Under the pieces are notes generated by a model. The model made no database searches and was not told the origin of the DNA. It was given only the letters and a program-made list of their open reading frames with translations. From positions 1-64,000 of the forward strand of contig CBCYME010000012.1 of assembly GCA_965183835.1 (NCBI GenBank): a DNA stretch of 64,000 nucleotides. Direction: 5' to 3'. Position numbers and translations under genes: made by a program. This document shows, in pieces, positions 43,080-52,460 of this stretch; position 1 is the stretch's first letter, and every line of letters begins with the position of its first letter. This DNA comes from OMPR01 sp965183835. Its GTDB lineage: Bacteria > Pseudomonadota > Alphaproteobacteria > Rhodobacterales > Rhodobacteraceae.

Positions 43080-44741
43080 TTATTCAGGTATTCTAAAAAT
43101 CTGACCCGGGTAAATTAAATGCGGATCTCGAATGCTTCTGCGATTTGCTTCGAACACCTTCACGTACAACACCCCATCCCCGTAGCGTTCACGCGAAATC
43201 GCCCACAGAGTATCCCCCTTTTGGACGGTAACGGCCCGAATAGCCGGTGCTGGGACCGGATCAGGTCCAGATTCCACAACAACGGGTTTCAAAACCTCAG
43301 GGGCTTCGCGTTTGAAGGGAGTTTCCAGACGGCTGAGCACAACACCCTCGGTATCGAGCTCATCCAAGCGCAATGTATAAATTCCCGGGTCTACGCCCAG
43401 CAATTCACCCCGCCAGTGACCTTCTCCATCGGCAAGCAGATCTGAAACCGAATTGTTATCTAAATAGATCCGAATAACCGACCCGATCTTGGCCCGGCCC
43501 GTCAGTTGAACGTCTCCTAAGTCTGAGTAGCCAATCGTATCCAGAACCAATTGTGCCAAAGTTGCTTCGGGTTCAGGGTTTGGAGCTTGAACCAACCTTA
43601 CCCCTTCGGCATTGGATTGCAAAATTGCGGGGGAGGTTTGGGCCAATTCAGGCTCAACCACCTCAGAATTTAGTGCAACAGCAACATCAGCCGGCGCGAT
43701 TTCAGGTTCTGAAGGCGTTCCAGCATCATTCTCAGCAACAAGATCTTTAGAAGGTTCTGCTACTTCGGGTACAGGGTTTTCATCGACCAATTCAACTGGA
43801 CCCAAAGTCGCCGACATCGGTTTCGATGCAACCACAGCAGCGGCGCCGCCTTCTGTTTGTGGAACTGCGCTAGGTTCCACAGCTGTAATCGCAGCGGTTT
43901 CCGCACCCTGATCGGGCGTTTCGCTTGTTTCAGTAACAGTCAGGTCCGCCGCCACGGTTTGATCGGTAGATCCCTCAGCGACAACGGTTTCGGTCGCAGG
44001 CTGCATAGTTTGGGCTTCTACAACGGCCTCATCTTTTTCGTCTACAGATATCGAGGGGGCCTGTTCAGTGACCGGGTTCTCTTCGTTTTTAGCCACAGGT
44101 TCGGCTTTGGCCACGACAACCGTATCATCTTGAATGGTCTGTGCGTCCGCAATCGGTTGCTCGACTGGCGTGTCCTCAGATTGTTCAATCTCTTGCTCAG
44201 CCACCTGCCGCGGCAGTGCTGCGATGAAATAGTCATCCGAAAGAACAACAACACCGTCTTTCTCGGATCGCAACGTGAGGGCGCGTTGCCCATCGCTGAA
44301 GGGGATGGTCAAAAACTGAGCGAACTGGCCGCTTGCATCAATGGTTGCCGACGCCACTTCGCTTCCATCCAACAGAACTGATAACGCGCTGCCAGCGACT
44401 GCACGGCCAGCTAAAAGAGCCTGCCCATCAGGTTCGATTCGGATTTGATCCAAAGAAGGCGCCAAAAGAGCCGCGCTCTCTTCTTCGACTTTTGTAACCT
44501 CTGTCGCAGGTTCAGCGCTTACAACACCCTCATCAACATCCGGCTCAACGTTTTTTGCCTCTGCTTTGATTGCAGCAGGTTCAGCTACAACCTGTTGGTC
44601 ACTGGCCTCAGTAACGGTCTCTGACGCAGACCCGATAAGGCCAGTATAATAAAGGCCACCAGCTCCTGCTGCGGCAACCCCAACAGCCACAACCACCCAA
44701 CCATAGGCGCCAAGCGCCCCGCTTCCGGCTTCTGCCGCCAT
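43080..44741 (-). CDS. LysM-domain protein with long acidic linker
   Basis: A 553-aa protein. An N-terminal single membrane helix (AYGWVVVAVGVAAAGAGGLYY) is followed by a bacterial Ig-like beta segment (IRIEPDGQALLAGRAVAGSA), a 200-residue low-complexity Val/Glu/Ala/Thr-rich linker, a second Ig-like segment (VQLTGRAKIGSVIRIYLD) and a C-terminal LysM (KGDTLWAISRERYGDGVLY, then IYPGQIFRIP). It is probably tethered to the inner membrane and reaches peptidoglycan. ATG 44741 follows GGAAGGAAG. Function is unknown beyond wall binding; it is divergent from the LOG gene. Confidence 0.85.
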   Translation of the reverse strand: MAAEAGSGALGAYGWVVVAVGVAAAGAGGLYYTGLIGSASETVTEASDQQVVAEPAAIKAEAKNVEPDVDEGVVSAEPATEVTKVEEESAALLAPSLDQIRIEPDGQALLAGRAVAGSALSVLLDGSEVASATIDASGQFAQFLTIPFSDGQRALTLRSEKDGVVVLSDDYFIAALPRQVAEQEIEQSEDTPVEQPIADAQTIQDDTVVVAKAEPVAKNEENPVTEQAPSISVDEKDEAVVEAQTMQPATETVVAEGSTDQTVAADLTVTETSETPDQGAETAAITAVEPSAVPQTEGGAAAVVASKPMSATLGPVELVDENPVPEVAEPSKDLVAENDAGTPSEPEIAPADVAVALNSEVVEPELAQTSPAILQSNAEGVRLVQAPNPEPEATLAQLVLDTIGYSDLGDVQLTGRAKIGSVIRIYLDNNSVSDLLADGEGHWRGELLGVDPGIYTLRLDELDTEGVVLSRLETPFKREAPEVLKPVVVESGPDPVPAPAIRAVTVQKGDTLWAISRERYGDGVLYVKVFEANRRSIRDPHLIYPGQIFRIPE

Positions 44742-44886
44742 GTTCTTCCTTCCCCATCCGCAGTTCAATCATCGAACCCCCAGTGTTCGACGCGAATTCC
44801 GCGCAGTTGAGCCAGCCTACCAATCTCGCTATCAGGGGTCAAAACACAGTTGTTTTCCCCTTATCGTATCTTGGAAAGGCCTCCTC

Positions 44887-45438
44887 ATGACCGTAAAATC
44901 CGTCTGTGTGTATTGCGGATCCCGCGCCGGAGCAATGCCCGCGTATGCACAAGCTGCTAAAGCCTTTGGCACATTGCTTGCAAATGAGCGCTGGAGATTG
45001 GTTTACGGAGCGGGCGACGTAGGCCTGATGGGAGAGGTCGCACGCGCCACTCAAGCCGCAGGCGGAGAAACATTTGGCGTTATTCCCCAGCATCTGGTCG
45101 ATCGCGAAGTCGGCAAATCAGATCTGTCCACCTATGTGGTGACCGAAACAATGCACGAGCGCAAAAAGGTTATGCTCGTCAACTCTGATGCCGTCGTCAT
45201 ACTTCCCGGTGGTCCGGGTTCGCTGGACGAAATGTTCGAGGCTTTGACCTGGCGCCAATTGGGATTGCACCGTAAACCCATCATCGTTTTAAACGTGAGC
45301 GGCTATTGGAATCCCCTGCGCACCTTGATTGACCATACGGTGTCTCAAGGGTTCGCAGAGCCCTCGCTGGCGTCCTTCCTGGCTTGGGTCGACACCCCGG
45401 AAGAGGCTTTGGATGCCCTGCGCGCTTCTCTGTCCTGA
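44887..45438 (+). CDS. LOG family nucleotide phosphoribohydrolase
   Basis: A 183-aa Rossmann-like protein of the TIGR00730/LOG family. The signature is MHERKKVMLVNSDAVVILPG followed by GPGSLDEMFE, close to the usual PGGxGTxxE except that Gly-Ser replaces Gly-Thr. Members release the base from cytokinin-like nucleotide monophosphates; in bacteria they probably act on AMP or damaged nucleotides. ATG 44887 follows GGAAAGG. Its 3' end overlaps the convergent rarD gene by 94 bases. Confidence 0.9.
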   Translation: MTVKSVCVYCGSRAGAMPAYAQAAKAFGTLLANERWRLVYGAGDVGLMGEVARATQAAGGETFGVIPQHLVDREVGKSDLSTYVVTETMHERKKVMLVNSDAVVILPGGPGSLDEMFEALTWRQLGLHRKPIIVLNVSGYWNPLRTLIDHTVSQGFAEPSLASFLAWVDTPEEALDALRASLS

Positions 45439-46295
45439 TACAGGGATGAGAGGGAGAACAAGGCGAGCGCGATCCAAATCACGGTAAATGCCATCTTGTG
45501 CCACCAGCCAAACGGTTCACCAAACACCGCAACTGCGCATACAAATTGCAGCGTGGGGTTGACGTATTGAAGCAACCCCACGGTTCCCAAAGCCACACGT
45601 CGGGCTGCATAGCTGAACATGATAAGAGGAATGGCGGTCAGCGGTCCGGAAAGAATAAGCAAAATGCTAGTGGACCAATCTGCCGCAAAATGCCCCTGCC
45701 CCTGTGCGTGGTACCAGATCAGAACCGCCACCCAAATTGGCAGCAAAACCAAAATTTCGCAGGTTACCGACACGACCGGCCCCAAGGACATGCCCTTTTT
45801 AATCACTCCATACAGCGCAAAGCTGATAGACACGATCAGGGAAATCCAAGGTGCCACGCCCAATCCCCAGGTCAGGATCGCAACTGCAAAAGCCGCCGCA
45901 GCTACGGCAAACCACTGAATACGTGACAATTTTTCACCGAACCAGACAGCACCAATAACCACTGCAATGAGTGGAAATATATAGTACCCAAGCGAGGATT
46001 CCGTGGCCTTTCCAATTTGGACCGACAAGATGAACGTGAACCAGTTTAGGGAAATCAAGGCCGAGGCAACGACCAGTGTCAAAAGCTGTCTACGGTTTTG
46101 CAGAGCAATTTGGATTTCTCGTAACCGCCCTTGGGCTGCTAAAACCATTCCGAAAAACGCAATGGACCAAAACGTTCTATGCGCCAACACCTCTGGTGGG
46201 GGTATATTTGACAGCATTTTGTAGAACAGTGGTGATAGCCCCCAGACCACACAGGCCCCGATCATGGCCAACACACCTTTAGTGGTTTCAGACAT
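45345..46295 (-). CDS. rarD: RarD-type EamA permease
   Basis: A 316-aa inner-membrane protein with ten helices in two EamA repeats. RarD features are the start KGVLAMIGACVVWGLSPLFY, PPEVLAHRTFWSIAFFG and the GLLQYVNPTLQFVCAV segment. ATG 46295 follows GGAGGAACGCA, so the longer frame to 46361 is not used. The last 31 residues (DREARRASKASSGVSTQARK and onward) lie antisense to the LOG gene and form a soluble tail. The substrate is unknown. Confidence 0.87.
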   Translation of the reverse strand: MSETTKGVLAMIGACVVWGLSPLFYKMLSNIPPPEVLAHRTFWSIAFFGMVLAAQGRLREIQIALQNRRQLLTLVVASALISLNWFTFILSVQIGKATESSLGYYIFPLIAVVIGAVWFGEKLSRIQWFAVAAAAFAVAILTWGLGVAPWISLIVSISFALYGVIKKGMSLGPVVSVTCEILVLLPIWVAVLIWYHAQGQGHFAADWSTSILLILSGPLTAIPLIMFSYAARRVALGTVGLLQYVNPTLQFVCAVAVFGEPFGWWHKMAFTVIWIALALFSLSSLYQDREARRASKASSGVSTQARKDASEGSANP

Positions 46296-46421
46296 TGCGT
46301 TCCTCCGACGAAAGCAGTGCGCTTGTCTGGTGGTCGGCGCAAGACCCATCTGAAACGGCACGCACTTTTCTAAGCACGGGTCAGCTAGTCAGTCGAAGTC
46401 GATGACTTTGGTTCTTTGGCT

Positions 46422-46458
46422 AAAAAAAGGGCCCGCCAGTATGAAAACTGGCAGACCC
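46422..46458 (-). terminator. terminator after sodB
   Basis: Leftward: GGGTCTGCCAGT, loop TTTCAT, ACTGGCGGGCCC, then seven T. The 12-bp stem has one mismatch. Confidence 0.93.
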
Positions 46459-46485
46459 CTAAAGACTAAACTGTCGTCTGTACGC

Positions 46486-47085
46486 TTACATGCGCGACGC
46501 GACGTTTTCCCAGTTTACCAAGTTGTCCAAGAAGTTGGTCAGGTAAACAGGGCGCTTGTTGCGGAAATCGATGTAGTAGGAGTGCTCCCAAACATCACAA
46601 CCCAACAGCGCGGTCTGACCAAAGCACAGCGGGTTGACGCCGTTTTCTGTTTTGGTCACAGCCAGCGAACCGTCGGCGTTTTTCACCAACCAGCACCAGC
46701 CAGAACCAAACTGACCGGCACCCGCAGCAGAAAACTGCGATTTGAATTCATCAACCGAGCCAAAGTTCTCAACCAGCGCTTTTTCAAGTTCGCCCGGCAT
46801 TGCATTGCCGTCGGGGCCCATCATTTCCCAGAACTGGTTGTGGTTCCAGAGCTGGCTGATGTTGTTAAAGATGCCGTTCTGAGCGACCGAACCGGCATCG
46901 TAGGTGCCAGTGATGATCTCTTCCAACGACTTGTTTTCCCACTCGGTTCCGGCGATTGCCGCGTTACCGTTGGTCACATAAGCGTTGTGGTGCAGATCGT
47001 GGTGGAATTCCAGCGTTTCTGCTGACATGCCCTTGGATGCCAGAGCGTCATGTGCATAAGGAAGATCAGGAAGTTCAAAAGCCAT
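46486..47085 (-). CDS. sodB: superoxide dismutase (Fe type)
   Basis: A 199-aa cytoplasmic enzyme that dismutates superoxide. Metal ligands are His28 (FHHDLHHNAYV), His82 (WNHNQFW), Asp164 and His168 (CDVWEHSYY). The second-sphere GAGQFGSGWCWLV block and overall length fit the alphaproteobacterial Fe form, though Mn use cannot be excluded. ATG 47085 follows AGGGGG; the frame extends further upstream but has no reason to be used. Divergent from the FkbM gene. Confidence 0.95.
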   Translation of the reverse strand: MAFELPDLPYAHDALASKGMSAETLEFHHDLHHNAYVTNGNAAIAGTEWENKSLEEIITGTYDAGSVAQNGIFNNISQLWNHNQFWEMMGPDGNAMPGELEKALVENFGSVDEFKSQFSAAGAGQFGSGWCWLVKNADGSLAVTKTENGVNPLCFGQTALLGCDVWEHSYYIDFRNKRPVYLTNFLDNLVNWENVASRM

Positions 47086-47190
47086 GGCGGCCCCCTGTTG
47101 AATAAATGTTGCGGTTCCCATGGTTACATGCTTTGACCGCGCGCGCAGGTCAAGGGCCGAGACGCAAAACAATCCTCAGGAGACAAGGCG

Positions 47191-47961
47191 ATGCTGACAC
47201 AAGTTCGTAAAATGTTCTACCGCGCGCGTGGCTACTATGCCGGATCCCTGAACGGAGAGGCGTTTCGCCTAGATCCCTATCATTCCAAATTCTGGCACAA
47301 AGCCGGGTCTGGATCGTGGGAACCTGAAACATTCGCTGTGTTGGACAAGTACCTGAATAAAAACAGTGATTATCTGGATATCGGGGCGTGGATTGGGCCC
47401 ACTGTCTTGTATGGCGCTCGCAAAGCACGCACCGTTATGTGCTTTGAACCTGACCCGGTTGCACTGCGCCATTTGCTGTGGAACCTTGAGTTGAACACCT
47501 TGCGCAACGTTTCCGCGTTTGGTGTGGCCCTGTCAGACAGCTTTGGCACCGCTCGCATGGCCAGCTTTGGCGGAGAAGCTGGGGATTCCATGTCGTCCCT
47601 ATTGAATAGCGAAGCCGGCGACCGTGACGGTCACGGGACTGATGCCTTGACCATTTCATGGGATCAGTTTTCCAGCTCTGTGGATCTATCCCGTGTATCG
47701 CTCGTAAAAATGGATATCGAAGGCGCGGAGTATTCGGTGTTGCCGACCCTCCTACCTTGGCTCAGGGAACACCGCCCCGCGCTGTATTTATCAACTCACG
47801 CGCCGTTTTTAGCGCCAGAGGAGCGAGCCCTGCGTATGAAGGCACTCGCAAACTCACTCTCTTTTTATGGGGAAGTTTGCGACGAAACAGGCAACAAAGT
47901 GACCCCAGACGACTTTGGCAACACAGAATATCTAGCCCGTTTCCCCAGCTTTCTGTTTTGA
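47191..47961 (+). CDS. FkbM family methyltransferase
   Basis: A 256-aa SAM-dependent methyltransferase. The SAM-binding motif I is YLDIGAWIGPTVLYGARKA, followed by VMCFEPDPVALRHLLWNL, a common FkbM form, and later LVKMDIEGAEYSVLP. FkbM-type enzymes methylate sugar or polyketide hydroxyls and are often linked to surface polysaccharides. No glycosyltransferases are adjacent, so the substrate is unknown. ATG 47191 follows AGGAG. No membrane segment. Confidence 0.85.
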   Translation: MLTQVRKMFYRARGYYAGSLNGEAFRLDPYHSKFWHKAGSGSWEPETFAVLDKYLNKNSDYLDIGAWIGPTVLYGARKARTVMCFEPDPVALRHLLWNLELNTLRNVSAFGVALSDSFGTARMASFGGEAGDSMSSLLNSEAGDRDGHGTDALTISWDQFSSSVDLSRVSLVKMDIEGAEYSVLPTLLPWLREHRPALYLSTHAPFLAPEERALRMKALANSLSFYGEVCDETGNKVTPDDFGNTEYLARFPSFLF

Positions 47962-47984
47962 AAACTAAGGCATATCAGATCCCC

Positions 47985-48407
47985 TTACGTTTTCTTTAAA
48001 CATACTCCGCTTGCGTTGACATCAGAGTCATATCCACCAAACCACAAGCGATATGTGGCTTTACCTGAGTTTGTGTCAAAGCGGATAGTCGAACTGAGAT
48101 TAACAGTGCTCGTTCCTGTTGTGGGCACATTTCTTATAGCCCACGAAAACTTCTTCTTGTTTTTACGCGTCACCAAAGTTGCAGCTTTTGGCTTTTTAAA
48201 CATAGCCTTTGAAATTTCATCTAAAACCGCAGCAGATCCATCGTCTTTCTCGACGAGTTCTACTTTATCCGACATAAAACTCTGAAGATTGTTTTTTCCA
48301 TACTTTGTAAATGTGCATTCATACACAACATCCGCATACAGCGGCGTTGCAAATGCGATCAAAAGGCTAGATATCAGTGCTTTACGTAACAAAATAGGGT
48401 CCCTCAT
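47985..48407 (-). CDS. small exported protein of unknown function
   Basis: A 140-aa protein with a signal peptide (ALISSLLIAFATPLYADV) and a small beta-rich mature part with Cys in VYECTFTKYG and the final SGVCLKK, which may form a disulfide. The middle is lysine-rich (TLVTRKNKKKFSWAIRN). No family is recognised. The ATG at 48407 sits in the loop of a perfect 8-bp hairpin whose arm covers its weak AGGG ribosome site. It lies downstream of the sox operon on the same strand. Confidence 0.6.
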   Translation of the reverse strand: MRDPILLRKALISSLLIAFATPLYADVVYECTFTKYGKNNLQSFMSDKVELVEKDDGSAAVLDEISKAMFKKPKAATLVTRKNKKKFSWAIRNVPTTGTSTVNLSSTIRFDTNSGKATYRLWFGGYDSDVNASGVCLKKT

Positions 48408-48424
48408 TGGCTTGAAGGACCCTA
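48396..48424 (-). terminator. hairpin downstream of soxG that contains the next gene's start codon
   Basis: Leftward: TAGGGTCC, a 13-base loop and GGACCCTA, then TTTTG. It is probably the sox operon terminator, though the T run is short. The ATG at 48405-48407 falls in the loop, so the structure may also limit translation of the 140-aa gene. Confidence 0.6.
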
Positions 48425-48467
48425 ACCTGCACGTTTTAGGTATACAACTCAAACAAGAGTTGGCCGA

Positions 48468-49034
48468 TCAAAATGCATCAACCTTACTACCCGGCTGCGC
48501 AGCAACCTTGAGCAGGTTAAACACGTAGTCAGCGGCAGAGCGGAAACAGATGATGCGAAAACTGCCATCGGTTTCAAGCCAGAACGCTCCGGCGACCTGA
48601 GCCAGACGTGTGCGACGGAAATGGCCCGGCTCAAATGCGCCCGGAGAAAGGTCCACGGGGGCCAGTTTCGCCATTACGTCACGTGCGCTCTCGCCAGACA
48701 CACGAAACACCGCCCGCGCGTCTGAAACATTGACCGCCAATGCGTGTTCGCCGCCAAGGTCCGCATTCAACTCCGCCAGCTTTGCTTCAACCTGTGCATA
48801 GGGCACAAGCACAAGCAGTTCATCAGGAGACATCCAGCACAGCCCTGCGTCCCCGACGACATTGGCGCGGTTCACTGCTGGAATGTCTTGCCCAGTTACG
48901 CCTGAGACAGCTTTCGACAGAGTGTCCGAAGACAGATTCCCCCGCAGGGTAATCATGCCCTGCAAGCCAATTTCGTCGATACGGGCGATGCCGTCGTATG
49001 ATGCGTGGTTCAATGCGCTTACGGGATTAGACAT
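48468..49034 (-). CDS. soxG: sarcosine oxidase gamma subunit
   Basis: A 188-aa gamma subunit of heterotetrameric sarcosine oxidase, related to the GCV_T fold. It has the family's GLCWMSPDELLVLVPYAQ and LSPGAFEPGHFRRTRLAQ blocks and ends with SAADYVFNLLKVAAQPG. It stabilises the alpha-beta complex; it has no cofactor of its own. The start overlaps the soxA stop by 8 bases. Last gene of the operon. Confidence 0.93.
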   Translation of the reverse strand: MSNPVSALNHASYDGIARIDEIGLQGMITLRGNLSSDTLSKAVSGVTGQDIPAVNRANVVGDAGLCWMSPDELLVLVPYAQVEAKLAELNADLGGEHALAVNVSDARAVFRVSGESARDVMAKLAPVDLSPGAFEPGHFRRTRLAQVAGAFWLETDGSFRIICFRSAADYVFNLLKVAAQPGSKVDAF

Positions 49035-52000
49035 TTTGCTTTTTCCCTTCCTGATCGTAGATCACCGGATCAACGATTTTTGCTTTGTAGATTTTTCCAT
49101 CAGTGCCGGGGAATTCAATGACTTCACCCATGCGGTCCGGCCCATGCAATACCAGGCCCATGGCGATGCCACGGTTCAGGTTTGCCGAGAAGTAGGTCGA
49201 TGTGACCCGTCCGATCATGTTACGCTGGCCGTTGGCGTTGACGCCCTCGCCTACAGCATAAGCCCCATCCGGCAGCACAGATCCGTCCACGGTTTCCAGA
49301 CCCACCAGTTTCCACCGATTGCGTTCGGTCATATGCGTGCGTTCCATGGCGCGCTTGCCCAAGAAATCCTCTTTCTTTTTCGAGATCGCCCAGTTCAGCC
49401 CCAAATCCTGTGGGATCACGGTGCCGTCGGTTTCATCCCCGATCATGATAAAGCCTTTTTCAGCCCGCAGGATGTGCAGCGTTTCAGTGCCGTAAGGCAT
49501 CACGCCAAATTCCTGCCCTGCCACCAGCAGCGCGTTCCAGAACGCCAGACCCTGGCTTGCAGGAACCGCGATTTCGTAAGACAGCTCACCCGAGAAGGAA
49601 ATACGATAAGCGCGCGCGTCGAAGGCACCAATCTTGCCATCACGCCATTCCATAAACGGCAACGCCTCTTTGGACAGATCCATGCCGCCCAATTTTTCCA
49701 GCACCTTGCGGGCGTTGGGGCCAACCACAGCAACCTGTGCGTATTGCTCAGTCACATTGGCAACGTAGACTTTCCAGTCCCACCATTCGGTCTGCAGCCA
49801 CTCTTCCATGTGACCATGGATCCGCTCAGCACCGCCGGTGGTCGTGTGACACAGGAAGGTATCCTCGTCGATGCGCGCAACCACGCCATCGTCCATGAGG
49901 AAGCCGTTTTCGGAACACATCAGGCCATAACGACATTTGCCAATCTTCAGAGTCGACATCATGGTGGTGTACATCATGTCAAGGAACTTGCCCGCATCCG
50001 GGCCCTTAACGATCAGTTTGCCAAGGGTCGAGGCATCAAGCAGACCCAGATGTTCGCGCGTGTTCTTGACTTCGCGGTTCACCGCGTCGTGCACGGTTTC
50101 ACCCGAACGAACATATGCGAACGGACGGCGCCATTGGCCAACGGGCTCCCAATCGGCCCCGTTGTCATCGCTCCAACCGTGGATCGGAGTTTGACGCACG
50201 GGTTGGAACACCGCACCACGTGCCTCACCACCGATGGCACCCATAGAAATCGGATGGTACGGCGGGCGGAATGTTGTGGTTCCGACTTGCGGAATCTCTT
50301 CACCCAAAGCATTCGCAAGCGTCGCCAAGCCATTAATATTGCTCAACTTACCTTGATCCGTTGCCATGCCCAACGTGGTATATCGCTTGGTATGTTCTAC
50401 GCTTTCATAACCTTCGCGCGCGGCCAGCTGCACGTCAGAAACTTTAACGTCGTTCTGGTAGTCCAGCCAGGATTTCATCCGCAAATCGATTTCAGCGTTC
50501 TCTGGCATCAACCAAACAGCCTTCATCGCGTTTTCTGCGGTGGTTTCGCACTCTAGCGCGTTTTCTGTCGCGGGCGTGAACCCAGCCGCACTCGCCGCTG
50601 CTTCACCAGCAGTCTGTGCATCCTGCAGCACCGAACCCAACTCCAACGGACCGTTCGCAGACCCAGCGGCAACAACAAATCCATTGCCATTTGAACCCAA
50701 CGGTGGGCGCGTGGCATCAGGACGGAAGTGCGCCTGCGTCTCGTCCCAGATCAACTTGCCGCCGCAATGCGACCAAAGGTGCACAACCGGAGACCAACCG
50801 CCAGACATGGCAACCGCATCACATGAAACTTCTTCACGCGCGCCGCCGACGCCCTCTTGATTACAGATGGCAACCTTTTTGACCCGCTTGCCGCCCTTAA
50901 CCTTTGCAATCGCTTTGCCGGGATCGACTCGAATGCCCAAAGCACGCGCTTCGTCAGCCAAAGCGCCGCCCGCTTCTGGGCGCGCATCCACGACCCGCAA
51001 AACGTCCACACCAGCCTTTTTCAGCGTGATCGCTGTGCGATAGGCGTCGTCGTTGTTGGTTGCAACAATCACCCGCTGACCCGAGGAAATCCCCCAGTTC
51101 ACCAGATAGTCGCGCATCGCCGAGGCCAGCATGACACCGGGCACATCGTTGCCAGCGAACGAAAGCGGGCGTTCAATTGCGCCTGTTGCGGTCACAATCT
51201 GTTTCGCGCGGATCCGCCACAGACGGTGGCGCGGTCCCTGCGCGCCGGGCACGTGATCGCTGACACGCTCGTATCCCAACACATAGCCATGATCATACAC
51301 ACCTGCGCCCATGCAGCGGGTGCGCAGAGTGACGTTGTCCATCGCCTCCAACTCTGCAACCAGCTGTTCAATGTAGGCATCTGTTGACTGTCCGCCAACG
51401 GTGCCGCCATCGACCGGCGCACGGCCGCCCCAATAGGAGTTCTGTTCCAGCAGCAGAACCTTGGCGCCGGATTTGGCCGCCGCTTTGGCCGCCTGCAAAC
51501 CAGCGATACCACCACCAACAACCAGCACATCTGCAAAGGCATAGAAATGCTCGTAGGTATCGGCGTCTTTTAGTTCTTTGTCCGGGGCTTTGCCCAGACC
51601 CGCCGATTTCCGGATGATCGGTTCATAGACGTGTTTCCAGAACGGCTGGGGATGAATGAACATCTTGTAGTAGAACCCGGCCGGCAGAAACCGTGACAGC
51701 GACGAGTTGATCGCGCCCACGTCAAATTCCAGACTTGGCCAATGGTTCTGTGAGCTCGAAGTCAGACCGTCAAACAGCTCGGTCGTGGTGGCGCGCTGGT
51801 TGGGTTCATACCGGCTGCCTTCACCCAGTCCGACCAATGCGTTGGGTTCCTCGGCGCCGCTGGCGACAACCCCACGTGGACGGTGATACTTAAACGAACG
51901 GCCCATCATCATCTGGTCATTGGCCAGCAGAGCCGAGGCAAGCGTGTCGCCCTCGTACCCACGCATGGTGGTGCCGTTAAAGGTAAAGCTAACCTGCTTG

Positions 52001-52044
52001 GAGCGATCAATCAGGCGGCCTTGTTTTTCGAGACGGGTGCTCAT
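49027..52044 (-). CDS. soxA: sarcosine oxidase alpha subunit
   Basis: A 1005-aa subunit. The N-terminal part has a 2Fe-2S-like fold (FNGTTMRGYEGDTLASALL) and the HRPRGVVASGAEEPN segment. The central NAD-binding fold has VVGGGIAGLQAA near residue 175. The C-terminal half is an aminomethyltransferase (GCV_T) domain that binds tetrahydrofolate (LDASTLGKLIVKGPDAGKFL; SFSGELSYEIAVPA). The complex oxidises sarcosine to glycine, hydrogen peroxide and methylene-THF. A long antisense ORF on the other strand is a shadow. Confidence 0.96.
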   Translation of the reverse strand: MSTRLEKQGRLIDRSKQVSFTFNGTTMRGYEGDTLASALLANDQMMMGRSFKYHRPRGVVASGAEEPNALVGLGEGSRYEPNQRATTTELFDGLTSSSQNHWPSLEFDVGAINSSLSRFLPAGFYYKMFIHPQPFWKHVYEPIIRKSAGLGKAPDKELKDADTYEHFYAFADVLVVGGGIAGLQAAKAAAKSGAKVLLLEQNSYWGGRAPVDGGTVGGQSTDAYIEQLVAELEAMDNVTLRTRCMGAGVYDHGYVLGYERVSDHVPGAQGPRHRLWRIRAKQIVTATGAIERPLSFAGNDVPGVMLASAMRDYLVNWGISSGQRVIVATNNDDAYRTAITLKKAGVDVLRVVDARPEAGGALADEARALGIRVDPGKAIAKVKGGKRVKKVAICNQEGVGGAREEVSCDAVAMSGGWSPVVHLWSHCGGKLIWDETQAHFRPDATRPPLGSNGNGFVVAAGSANGPLELGSVLQDAQTAGEAAASAAGFTPATENALECETTAENAMKAVWLMPENAEIDLRMKSWLDYQNDVKVSDVQLAAREGYESVEHTKRYTTLGMATDQGKLSNINGLATLANALGEEIPQVGTTTFRPPYHPISMGAIGGEARGAVFQPVRQTPIHGWSDDNGADWEPVGQWRRPFAYVRSGETVHDAVNREVKNTREHLGLLDASTLGKLIVKGPDAGKFLDMMYTTMMSTLKIGKCRYGLMCSENGFLMDDGVVARIDEDTFLCHTTTGGAERIHGHMEEWLQTEWWDWKVYVANVTEQYAQVAVVGPNARKVLEKLGGMDLSKEALPFMEWRDGKIGAFDARAYRISFSGELSYEIAVPASQGLAFWNALLVAGQEFGVMPYGTETLHILRAEKGFIMIGDETDGTVIPQDLGLNWAISKKKEDFLGKRAMERTHMTERNRWKLVGLETVDGSVLPDGAYAVGEGVNANGQRNMIGRVTSTYFSANLNRGIAMGLVLHGPDRMGEVIEFPGTDGKIYKAKIVDPVIYDQEGKKQNV

Positions 52045-52112
52045 GGGTCAGACCCTTTCACAAGAGGAAGCATCGAAGCCTCCGGCAGAAGTATTTAGAA
52101 AACGACGAAAGA

Positions 52113-52442
52113 TCACTGGAACTCTCTCCACGACCAGCCCGGGCGTTTGGCGGTGATGGCATCCTTGATCTCTTGGGGCGGCGCATAGACCTGAGCGGAA
52201 TATGTTCCGAACACTTCCAAGGTCATGGTGCAGCGAGCCGCATGGAACCACTTGCCGCATCCGGCGGCATGACGCCAGCGTTCCAGATGCACGCCCTTGG
52301 GGTTTTCGCGCATGAACAGGTAATCGTGGAACTGGTCATCATCCGAGCCAGGGCCAAAACGCTTAAGATGCGCCTCGCCACCGTTGGCCAGTTCAGTTTC
52401 ATCGGCATCGACGCCGCAGTAGGGACATTGAAGGGTCAGCAT
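52113..52442 (-). CDS. soxD: sarcosine oxidase delta subunit
   Basis: A 109-aa zinc-binding delta subunit. The zinc site matches the family: Cys6 and Cys9 (CPYCG), His58 and Cys62 (RWRHAAGC). The HDYLFMRENPKG and CTMTLEVFGTYSA segments are also typical. It is needed for assembly of the heterotetramer. It follows the tfoX-like gene by 18 bases, within the operon. Confidence 0.95.
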   Translation of the reverse strand: MLTLQCPYCGVDADETELANGGEAHLKRFGPGSDDDQFHDYLFMRENPKGVHLERWRHAAGCGKWFHAARCTMTLEVFGTYSAQVYAPPQEIKDAITAKRPGWSWREFQ

Positions 52443-52460
52443 GTGATCATCCTTACGACT

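Noticed and set aside
48862..50556. Long open frame of 564 codons on the plus strand opposite soxA/soxG
   Set aside because: It is antisense to soxA, which has full motif support. The His/Phe/Gln-rich composition is typical of the shadow frame of a GC-rich gene, and it has no ribosome site.
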